From the NCBI RefSeq assembly GCF_020740795.1, contig NC_067291.1, positions 19,129,780-19,193,779 of the forward strand: DNA of 64,000 bases, in the 5' to 3' direction. The translations under genes were made by a program, and so were the position numbers. This document shows positions 12,158 to 24,100 of the stretch, one piece after another; the first letter of the stretch is position 1, and each line of letters opens with the position of its first letter. The DNA is from Apus apus. Taxonomy: Eukaryota; Chordata; Aves; Apodiformes; Apodidae. The notes beneath the pieces were generated by a model. The model saw only the letters and a program-made list of their open reading frames with translations. It did not search any database and was not told the origin of the DNA.

Positions 12158-15100
12158 GTTGGTGTCCTCATTGTTCAGAGGGAAAGTTGGAAGTAATTCC
12201 TCGTAGGGTAAAACACATAGAAAAACTGCATCTCCTTCCCAAAGTGCACGTTCAAACAAAACTTCAGAATACAGGTACTGGTCAATAATTATGGTTATAA
12301 AATGAAGGGAGTGCAATCGAGGTAGTAGAGATTCTAAGAAATTAGAGAACACCACTGAAAGGGAGTTATAGCCTTGCAATTACTGAAGATACCAGTTGTG
12401 GTCACTTATCTATTATCACTTACTTATTATCACTTATCTCCTATGAAGACAGGCTGAGAGATTTGCGATTGTTCAGCTGGAGAATAGAAGGCTCTGGGGA
12501 GACCTCATGGTGGCCTTCCAGTACCTGAAGGGGCTACAGGAAAGCTGGGGAGGGGCTTTTTGCAAGAGCTTGTAGTGAGAGGACAAGGGGGCATGGATTA
12601 AAACTTGAAGAGAGTAGATTTAAATTAGACATTAGGAAGAAATTCTTCACTATGAGGATGGTAAGACACTGGAACAGGTTGCTCAGGGAAGTTGTGGACA
12701 CTTCCCTATCTCTGGAAGCGTTCAAAGGCAGGTTGGATGGGGGTCTGAGCAACCTGGTCCAGTGGGAGGTGTTCCTGACAACACAGGGGAGTTGAATCTA
12801 GATGATCTTTAAGGTCCCTTCTAACCCAAACCATTCCATGAGTCTATGATCTACTTTCAAAGACGTGTGGGATTTTGCTCAATTGATTGTTGTAAAGGAG
12901 CTTAAAAATACTTACAGGAACACACTGTTAGTCAGAGACCATTAGATTTCAAATTGTTCTCTGGCACTGGCAGGCTCTGTGAGTCAGATGTGTGTCTCTG
13001 GCTCTCAAGCATGCTTTGCCCCTTCTGTTCTCAGCACTCCCTTCACATCATTTAAGGAAAAAAAAGAAGATGGATGAGGACAGTTGAAGTGGTGCAGAAT
13101 CAAGAAAGTGCTTTTCTTTCCTCCTCCTGCTCTGCCTTTCAGCCAGAGCTTGAGGCTATGGGACCTGAAAGCTCATGTGTTACATTCCAGTGGGATATGT
13201 GTGCAAGGTACTGTAGCTAGAGCCATACTTCACTGTGGGCCTCACCAGTCCTCACAAATTAAATCCAGCCCTTCAGGCTGAAGGAAATAAAACCCCTGCA
13301 CTTCAAGTTGACAGAGAACTCTTGCTAGTGTATAGCAGAGCTGCTGGCCCCAACCTTAGAAAAAATAAATTACCTATGTGGAAAGTAATGCTAAACACTG
13401 GGAAAAAAAAAAAAATCAACAATCAACTTCTTTGCACCTTCACTCAGGTTCTGCTGGAAAATAAGTAAGGATACAGATGTTTGGGATGAAGTTTGGGGCT
13501 GCCTATACTTTCAGGAATCAGATGGTAGAAGCCATTTGAGTCCATCTCTGAGTACCTGAATCCTCACTGAGGAGCTGTAGGTAGAATCCTGTTTCTCTTG
13601 GAGACCACATGCTTTTAAGAAGAGCACAGGTCTTTAGCTCCTTCAGTGGCATCCATGGCCAGTCATTTGTATTAGCTGTCCCACTGTCTCACAGAGAGTA
13701 GCCTGAAGAGCTATCTGTATATGCAGAAAAAGCAGGAGAAGCTGTAGTGGAGTTCAATTGTTTTTGTTCTTGCTTGCATGCAGAAAAGCAGTGGGGCAGT
13801 TGCAGATGATGGAACAAAGAAGCCAGCAGATGAGAGGAAGCTGCAGGTAGGTCTAAGCAGGGAACTGAAGTCATTGTATTTTGAACCCCTCCCCATGTCA
13901 GGTCGTGAATAAAAGCGTCAACTTCTGTGTCAAGAAACCTGGACCAAATCTTACTTTGTGCAAAGAACAAGCCATACTTGGCACAATATCCACAGCTTGC
14001 TTAAGAGGACACCTGGCTGAGCTGTGTCCTCAAAGGAATTTTTGTAAAATCTAAGATTTGACTAGCAGAGGCTATTCATTCTATGCTTTAAAGAGGCATG
14101 GAGAAATTAAGAGTATGACTTTTCTTACCTGGTTCCATGGCCAATTTTCATCCTGAGCTCCCAAGCAGAGGCTGATAGGGTCTGTCCACCCCCACAGGGA
14201 GCCCTGAAGAACTCATTCCTCTGCTCCTGGTTAAACTGTCTTCCCCATGGTCCACCAGCCATTGCACTGAGAGGCCTGTCTATGTAGTGGCTGCAAATGC
14301 ACATAACATAACAGGTGTTACCCGTATGGATCCTACCTGTCCTTCTATGCACTTAACCTACCTGTACTAATTAACATTCAGTCAAAACCTCATTAGGACT
14401 TTGGTGTTGACTATATGAACAGAGCACCAGAACTTTCAAGTCAGGACACTTGGCATGACTGTACATTGCCTTTTAGCAGGATATAAATCTACACAGTAAT
14501 GAACAAGTTTATGACTAAAAGCACTGCATGCTATGTTATTATAACTTACAACAACATTGTCTTGCTGCTGAGCCCATGTGAGCCCATTGCACTTACCTGG
14601 GGACAGGCTGGCCTGCTGTCTCAAGAGCCTGTCTCTTGCTGTGAGCAGTGGGTACTGGCAGCCATCCTGTAACTGGAAAGCAGAAGCTGGTTAAAATGCT
14701 GCTACTTGGGTTGGGGAGATCACCCTCCATATAAATGCACCCCCCCAAGGTGGAGGGGAACCAAGAGTGGAGATGTCTTGAGGAGGAAACTGCTATTGAC
14801 TGCTGCATTGTACCTCTCCATAGCCAGGGTCAGCCTTACAGCGAGGCAGCAGCTCAGCCTCCCTTCACAACACCCAGATGCGCAGCACCATCTTCCAACT
14901 CATGATCCACACCCTGGACCCCCTGGCAGAAGGTGAGTCAATGCTCCACAGCTGAGGGATGTGTGTTTGCAGCCCTGAGCACAGAGCAGCTTCACTGGGA
15001 ACATAGCGTTGGTGCAGTGGGGTGTTTGGGATCAGCACCTTTTCCTTGAAATGCAGCCGCGAGTGTTGGGTGGAGGAAGCCCTGCAGCAGTGGGATGGAC

Positions 15101-18100
15101 CCTCCTGCTCCTGTGGCTGGCAAGGACAAGCACTTCATGCTTTGGCCCTGCCAGGTCTTCTTTGCCTGTGCCAAACTGGCTGCTGCTGCAGTGGCAGCTG
15201 TGCTGCTGCTGGAGGAAGGAGCAGGGCATGTGGAGCAGCTGGTGTTGCTGGTGAGCAACAGGAGTTACAGGCTTCCTCCATCTCACTGCATGTCACATCT
15301 TCCTTCCTCTTCTTAGCTCTGCCTTGGAACAGCAGCATTCAGTGCTGCCTGTTTTCAAAAAAGAGCTGCTCAGCCTGATAGCCTCATTTATAACAGGAAA
15401 ATGAACACAGGGAGAGCTCCTTACCTGTGCACACAGCCCCTCACACAAGGCATGACCCTGAAGAGGAGAAAGAAGTTAAACCTCAAAGAATTATCATTTT
15501 GATAGTGATTAAAATCCCAGCTGAGATCTAAAATAGACAGCAGGTTCCAATTATGATGGTTAAGCCAATTTGTATTTGATTTAGACCAACACTGAGCACC
15601 CCCTGCAAGCAACACTGCCATGGTAAACTACCCATAGCACTCCCCAGGCAGTAGGGCAGCTCCCCAGGGTCAAGGGCTGATCAGCTCTGGACTAAGACAT
15701 CCTCTTTTGAACTGCCCAGGGTGCAGAGACACCACATCTCCAGACAGACCCAGGGTTTTTGTACACAAACTTTTAATGTGCTGCTTTGTATCAGCTTTAA
15801 TCCAAACAGTGTGAAGGTTCATTTTCCAAGAAATGGTGACACATGTTGAAAAAAAAGGTTGGTTTTTTTCTTTCTTTCCTAACTCAGCACATGACCCACC
15901 CCTCCACTGCCCTTACTTGTTCTAAAGATATTACCTGTTGTCCATTCAAAGGGAGATTGAAGCTAAGCTGATCAACACCTCTTGTGTCTATCACAGAGGT
16001 TACAAGAAGGACTTTCCAGATCAGAATCCCAGCTGCACAAACTGATTGAGGGAACACAGGAGGTTTGATAACAACTGCATGATAAGTGTCCACTTGGATA
16101 GATTACTAACAGCAGCCTAACAAGGGCCAGACTCATCAGTTTGCTCTACTGCCCTTGCCTCCTGTACCCCCTGAAATGTGGTATCAACCACAAAATAATA
16201 AACCCCCAAACCTACAATAAACCATGACATTGCCTTTGACATGAGAAGGTACCAGACCTGAGGGAGTGCTGCCCCTCAGAGACCCTCCAGTGCCTTCTCA
16301 TCCTTCCTGCACCTCTAAATATCTTTGTGCAGCATTTGGCCACCCTAGGCCCTCACACACATCTGGTCCAGGCTGATGTCCTCAGCTTGGGGGACCTCAT
16401 TAGAAGTTGTGGGGGCCTCAGGTTGCCAGCTCCAGCGCTGCCCCAGCCAGCTCAGCCCAGAACACACTGCTGGCGGGTTCCAAAGCTGTTGCATGCCACT
16501 GGCCTTGCTGAAGAGGCTGTTATTACCTCAACCCGGTCTGAACAACTTCCCCTTTCATTCCAGCTAGGCAGTCTGTCACTGTCTCTGTACCCAGCAGCCA
16601 CTAGATGGGAGTGTGACCATTTGGACTTAAGCAAGTCTAATGTTCACAATAGGGACGATAGGAGCTACAGTCTCTCCGAAAGGTTATTTCTTAGACTCTG
16701 CTATAATAATGTTACTGAGCTAAAGGCAAAACCTCTGCCCCAGGTCCATGTCTGTTCCACTCAACACTGCCAGAACAGAGACAGCTCCTTAGAAAAGGTA
16801 ACAATAAACATAGTTACTGAGATTACAACAGCCCAGCACTCAAAATCAGGGAGCCAGTGTCCCAGCTGCTGTGTCTTGTAGGAGACACTCCTTACCCTGA
16901 TGAGCTCATACCTACAGAAAGGGATTCTGGAGAAAAGGAAAAAATTATGAACAGACTGAGAAACCTAAGTACCTTAAGGATCCAAAAAAGATAAAAGTGT
17001 CTTCACCAGGATGACTCTGAAAAAGGATTTGAACCTGGAAGGCATTTCAGGACTGCATGCTCAGCCCTTTGATACCCTCAGGACAGCTGGGTGCCTGCTT
17101 CCCACCCATCACCAGCCAAGTCCTGCTCTTTGCAGGGTATGCAGCACTGTCTCTAATGGGGTTGCAACAGAGAAGATGATCCCAAAGCAATTTATCTTTC
17201 CTCAAGGGTTCTTGTTCCCTCTTGCCAATGCCTGTAGCATCAGCACTTAGAGGCTCTGGCAAAGAACAAGCTACAAAAGAAAAACGTTGCCAACTATTGC
17301 TGAGCAGTTCCCAGCTTAACCTACTGAAATTAGGATCTCTGCAGGGGTTTCTTCCTTGTGCTGTAGTTGCATTTTATTTGGATAGCACAGAAGTGGTGTC
17401 TGGGCAGCAAGAGTTCAAAATGTGAAAAACCAGCCAGTGCTGGGCATCCAAATTCAATCTGCAGAAAAAGAGGTCTTAGAAATAAAAGTACAAGTCTGAA
17501 ATATGAACTTTCTTTCTCTGTTCCTAATGCAGCACTCCTTGTGTGAAACAAAATTTCTCATTTGAACAGTGGATTAAGTTTAGCATTTTAATTTTTTTTT
17601 CTTTTTGTATTAGGATGAGCTCATTATTAAAGTCCTTTTCTCTGTCTAAAGGAGATGAGGTGTTCTACTTCAGAAGTTGTAACATTTACATTGCATCCTG
17701 AATTATATTTTGATAGAAGCTTTTCTTTTCAAAGTGTCTTTTTTAAACAAAGTTGGTCTTTTCCTTACTTCCTGTGAAAGTGTGCAGAGGCAGAGCATGA
17801 GATCTTTTCAAGATCTTTCAGCTAGACACCAGAGGGAACTGCTGGGGAATTAAAGGGAAAGAGGATTTTGGAAAGACAGGCTCTCATTTCTGAGTCTCCA
17901 GTCTCATCGCTGGATTATTCTCTAAACTCTAGTCATACAGGGAAGACAGAAACCTGCTTTTACTTTTGAATGAAGAAAAAGGCTCCAACAGCCAGGTTGC
18001 CAGAGCTGTCTTCTCTCAATATGCCCCAGTTAACAAGTTAATGAATGTGGAAATGAGAGCAAGCTAGAGCAGCAAGCAGTGTTGCAGACCAGAGCTGAGA

Positions 18101-21100
18101 TAGAATGAAGGGAGCTACAGTTTCTCCTTGCTTCATTAGCATTCAATCACTTGTTTTAAGAGAACGATGATACAAAGGGACAAAAGGAATCATGAGGGCT
18201 GTTTGTTTGTTTCCTTCCACTTTTAAACAGCAGAATTGCTAAAGTGTAGAATCATAGACTGTGTGGGGTTGGAAGGGACCTTTAAAGGTCCATCTAGTCC
18301 AGCCCCCCCTGCAGTGCAGGGGCCTTTTTAACCAGATCAGGTTGCTCAGAGCCTCGTCCAGCCTGACCTTGAATGTTTCCAGGGATGGGACCTCCACCAC
18401 CTCCCTGGGAAACCTGTTCCAGTGCTTCACCACCCTCATTGTAAAATAACTTCTTCTTAATGTCCAATCTAAACCTACCCTGCTCTAGTTTAAGACCATT
18501 GCCCCTCACCCTATCACTACATACCCTTGTAAACAGTCCCTCCCCAGCTTTCCTGTAGGCCCCTGCATGGGGTGCCTCCTCATGAATCCTCCAGATTAAT
18601 GCCAAATTTTAGAGAAAATATCCTTCCTGCTGTCCATGTAGGTTAGTCCTATTAAATATGACAGCCAAAGAATTAGTTACACAGAAGAGCCAAACTCAAA
18701 GTAGAAGCTCAGCTGCCACCTTTCCATCCTACTTGGATGCTGTCAATGCATAGGACAGGAATCTTCCTGAAGATCACCTCTGGGCCCCTGGGCACAGGCA
18801 TAGCCCCTGTGGCTCTGACCAGGGGACAGAGTTACCAGCAGGGGATGGCCCAGGGACTACAGTCCCCAGGGAGATGACAGCCCAGTGCAGCACAGCCCAC
18901 AGGGCCAGCACACTGTCCTGCTCAGCTAATCCCCAGCATTAGGAAGGGCTGAGCTGACAGATATCCTCCCTCCCCACTGCTGACCTGCAGATCTGGCCAG
19001 CTTAGAGCCAGCCCTCCCTCCAATCTCAGTCCATCCTGCATGAAATGCATGTCAGAGGAATTAACACCTTTTGAAAGGAAGCTCATCTGATGAGAACTGG
19101 ATAGTGCCCTGGACCTAATCTGTTTATCCTGCCAGAGATGCTCAAGGCTTTGCTGGGGCTGGTGCTCACAGCCTGCAGCCCAGGTGAGGGCAGGAAGCCA
19201 GGAGCTCAAATTTATATAATCTCAGGCTGAGCCTGACCACCCTGACCCTGCTGACAGAAGCTTTTGCAACAGCTTCTGGGAAGAGCTGAACAGAAAGATG
19301 CATTGCCCAGTGGTTAGAGGAGACTTGGAGCAAGAGGTCACCTCTCCATTGCCTTGCACTGATCAGTGTGCTTGTGCTTAGCATCAGCAGAGAGGGAATG
19401 AGGCAAAGTGCTTCACATCCCTGCTGGTAGGCTTTGATATTGACAAGGAGCATGGGAGTCAGGCTCCTGAGTCCCACCCAGCCTTTCAAAGGAGAAGAGC
19501 TCATTGTTTCATCTCTCTTCAGCCATTCCAGCCTGCAGTGGAAATCCCAGGTGGAGAAATATGTTCCTGTCAGACAGTAACAGGAGTCACACCAGAAGTT
19601 CCCAGAAGCCTTAATGTCTGAGTCAGTCCCAGTTATTGGACATTTCCCAGAGCTGACTTGTTTTCATGAGGTTCAGCTCAGAACAGTAGATCTGCCTGCA
19701 AGGCTCAGGGCCCCACACCTGCTATTTCTATTAATTCCATATCACAATGATGATTAAAGTGACAGGGCCCTGCCCTTGAGGCAAATGACAACAGCACGTT
19801 CTGCTTGCTCAGTCAACAGTACAGTAGATTAAATCAGCATGATAAAACTTTCAGAGGAAATTAATTTACAGCCTTGCACACAAGCCAAGCATAGCATGGC
19901 CAGTTTCTTATGGCTACTGTCCATGAGTAAGCCCTGTGACCCTCAGCTGGGTAGGCAGATCAACTTAGAATATAGATTAGAGCAAAATGGGGCTTTTCTT
20001 TGGACCAATGACTTGCTCACTTTCAATGAGAGTAGAAGTTATTTGAGCACACCACCTAACTATGGAGACATGCACAGTTTCACAGTTCACTGTAAACCAA
20101 AAATAAAGCAGTTCAGCTGAGGAAAGCATAGTTTACAGTGGAAGAAGTCTTCAGCAGTTCCAGAAATACCCTACTGGACACTGTGCTGGTGAGGATGATC
20201 GCTTGGGTAGCCTGGGAATTTAGATCAACTCCAGCAGAGGAGACACAAGCGTTTCCTCAGAGAAATCAATCATTTTCCAGATAAGTGGAAGATAAAAGGT
20301 TGTTATTTTTCCTTACCATCAGTAAGCAGCACAGTGAAGCCTCCTCAACAGCCACATGGCAGAAGGAAGGTGTCATTTTTAGCTTGCACATAATCTAGCC
20401 TGAAAAAAAAAAATCAACAGTCATTTGGGAACAACACACTATTGCATTAAAACCCCTCTGTCCTTTCTGCATTTGCATTCTATGAAGTACAGGTAAACCC
20501 TGTAATACTGGACTGGAAAGGATTTATCTTCCCCCTAGATTCTCTTTTAAATAAGACAGTGTTAGCTACGTGCCAAATTGATGGCGTAATTGCCATAGTA
20601 CTAAGTGTTTAAATATAACATCTATGATCAACTAGCAGCAGCCAAAAAAATGAAGCCGCAGCTAGAAAGACAACTCACAAGTCAGTGTTGACTGCAATCC
20701 ACGCAAGAAGAAAGGGGCAAGAGAGTGTGCATGTGGAGGGGGAGGCAGATAAAGGGGGGCTTTGCACAGATGACAGCTGCTGACAAATGCATCTTTCTCA
20801 TCCACAGCAAAATTTAAAGACAGGGTTGACATGCTGAGCAACATAGCCAAGGCCCGAGTAGAGGCTGCAAGTGGACAAGGATCAAAACCAGAAGGTGAGT
20901 GCAAGAAGAGTCAGTGCTGTTTGCCTTGTCTTGCACTGCAGTGCCTCACCTTCCCAGCACTCAACACTCCAGGGCTGGCAAAGGAACACTAGGGTCTAAC
21001 ACAGATTCTCTGTTATTGCTGGTCACAGATGGCTGCTATAATAATGCAGCAGAAATCAATCAATGCACACTAACAGTGGGCAATAAAATCCATCCCCAGA

Positions 21101-24100
21101 GGAGGCCAGGAGTAGTTAGTGAGATAGCATCCCAACAAAGTGCCACAAGGATGTAGTGTAAATTGCCAGCAGAAGGACAAAGAGAGGAAATCAGGCCATT
21201 AGACAGCAGTTGGGTGGTACTTATCTTTGGGAGACCCTGCAAATGAGATGTTTGTTAAAACAAAGTACCTTCATTTTAGGCAGGAAATCTGGCACATTTA
21301 CGGAAGAGCATAAAAGATCCCTCCAGAGAGAAAAGCTGCACTGGCTTTGGCACTATTGATTCTAAGGGTCTGTGCATGCTCCCTTTCTTCTAATAGGTTT
21401 TGGGTTTTCTCTCTCACTCCTGATCCAGAGGCTTTCTGAGCTGATTCTCAGGCAGCAGCTGGCCTGTACTCCAACATGGGCCTGTGCTGCCAGTAAGGCT
21501 GGAGATTTTGGAAAGCAAATAAACTTCTGCATGGAAGGTCCCACCTCCACAAGCACCCACTGCAGTACAGCACTCATCTGAGCACCTCCCAGCACTGGGC
21601 CTCACCTGTGTGAATGAGACCAAACTGGAGAAAAGCACTGTTTAGCAAACAAGTAAATTCTCAGTGTGAGTTATCAGCTCCACCTTGACTTCATGGAGTG
21701 ATGAGTTTTCACCCCATGGCGTGTTCCACAAACTTTGTTGGAGCATAGATAAGGCCTGCACATTCTAAAAGCATTGTGCCTGTGTCCCACTTTGGGCTGA
21801 AGGTCTCCCATGGGAAGCCTCTTAAGGCCTGGTTTCAGAAATCCCAAACAGCTCTCACTGAAAAGATGGATTCCTGAAAATCTGCCCTCTAGGTTTGTTC
21901 CCCAGTGCAAGAGTTGCAACCAGTTCAGAGTAAGACACCCTATAATGCCCCATCCCAGTAAAATTAACGGGATAACGTGATCCTACTCATCTGGCAGGCC
22001 TGATTATATGGAGGGATGCCTTAACCTAAAGTGCAGCAGTCTGAAAAGGGCGCTTGCTGTGGCTGAGCAGAGATCCAGGCACTCCCTCTCACCTCTGCTC
22101 TGCATTATTCATATTTCTACCCTTCTCTGCACAGATGTTTCTGTGTTCCTCTTGGCTACACAGGCTAGTTAACACAGGAACAGCACGGAGGACAGGGCTG
22201 TTTTCTCCTTCTATGCACCAGCACATTTCTATTTGCATTTGAATACTTACCAAAGATTAGGGATTAAAGCCTGGCAGCACCTGACAGGTCTCAGAGGCCT
22301 CAAAGATTTTTATTTCCCTGGGAATGCCATGCTCTACTAGAACAAAAAAAAGGGGACGGGAAAGCAAAGCTTTACATCCTTTGTGGCTTCTGTAAGATCA
22401 TCAGAATCTGGACTGAAACCAAGAAACACTCATCAGTTGTAGATGCGATAATTAGTGTTTCCCCAGCGTTACGCTTGTGGCTCTCACATCAGTTTCAGAT
22501 AGAAGGTCATGGGAGCATCAAGGTATCATTCTATGCCAGGTGGGCCAGATTCTGCCCAGCTCTTACTGGTCACAATCCACAGAAGACAGAGGACAAACAG
22601 AAAGCCTGTGCCATCAGGCTGCATTCTACATGAAAAGCCACACATTCTTGTACAAAGCTCAAAACTCTGCTTCTCAAGGGGAAGGTGACCACCTGATGCT
22701 AAGATGTCTGAAACAAATATTCCTTCTGATCCCTTTCAGCAGAAGAGGAAAAGAAGACATCCAGCAGCCTTCAGGTAACTCCTGCCAGTGACTCTGAGCC
22801 CAGCAAACAGAAGGCAGATGCACCACAAGATGGAGAGGTACTTAAATAAGCATCATAGGCAACAAGTGCTCAGTCCAGACCAAACTACACATGCCCTTTT
22901 CTTCTTCCCTGTTTAGAGCCTTGGGGGTTGGACCCAACCACTTTTCCATAACTGGCAACTATAAATATATTAAGGTATTAGCTGAAATGTTCTGGCATAC
23001 AAACACAAATGAGGTCCAAAATATGACACCAACCAATTCTGTCTAGTATATATTGAAAGGAGGAATTAGGGGAATAAAACAAATGTGTAGAGATGAACAT
23101 AGGACAGATACTCAAATCTTCCCTTGTGCTGGAGTAGCCCTCTGACCTCAAGAGTCATTTGAGGAGAAAATACTATACACTGTCAGCTGGTGTCGTATCT
23201 TGACACAGATGAAACATTTACTGTCTCTTTGAAAACCTTTCCTGAAACCCCATCTAAACATTGGTTCTAGTTAGCAGATACAAATCAATAAGCTGAGATA
23301 AGGTGCACCTGGATTCTGTCCTACAACAGCAAGATGAGGGCAGGGGCTGCCCTCAGCCACAGTATAAAGGTGACCTCTGCCAAGGCAAGGCTGTGGTGGA
23401 TAGATGCTGTGCAGCTCTCCCTTCCTGTGAAAACAAATTGGTTTTTTTATCCCTGATCTCCAGGCCTCTTCAGGCAGTGACAGCTCAGGAGACAGCAGCT
23501 CTGAGGAAGACAGTGATGATGACAGCACAGATGACGATGAAAACGATGAACCATTATCTCTTGAATGGCCAGAAACTAGGAAAAAACAAGCAATTTACCT
23601 TTTCCTCTTTCCCATTGTCTTCCCTCTCTGGAGCACTATACCTGATGTCAGAAACCCAGTAAGAATCTATCTTCCTTCTGCTACTGGATTCATTAACTGA
23701 ACTATAGATTTCCTCTTGTTTCTATTCTTCCATGTCTAGAGTCTCTGCATACTTGAAGTGCTGATAATGCCACAGGGAGTGGGACAGGAGCCCCAGCTGC
23801 AGCATAGCATGGTTCCAGAGACTTAATTTAATAAATCACGAAAGACTTGCAACTTCTGGTCATCTAATCAAGCTGACAATATCAAATACAATTAGAGAGA
23901 CTAGGGTCTATCTTAAAACAATATATTGCCATGCAGTGTTTCAGGTGAAGAATTTCCTTTGTGGATTGTTAACTTTCCTGAAATTTCTCCATGTTTTTCT
24001 TTTCAAACTTGATTTTAGGATTCAAAAAAATTCTTTGTCATCACGTTTTTTGGAGCCATCATCTGGATTGCTGTGTTCTCTTACCTCATGGTGTGGTGGG

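Noticed and set aside
12534-12752. ORFs in CR1-derived DNA (also 18239-18605 and 31515-31868)
   Set aside because: These are fragments of degenerate CR1 elements, not host genes, and contain no intact reverse transcriptase.
14706-14936. Plus-strand ORF over SLC24A1 coding exon 3
   Set aside because: Wrong frame: the conserved NCKX peptide is read in another frame, which also preserves splice phase.
15178-15215. CTG/CAG-rich patch as a triplet expansion
   Set aside because: Interrupted (GCTGCTGCAGTGGCAGCTG..), too short and impure to call an expandable array.
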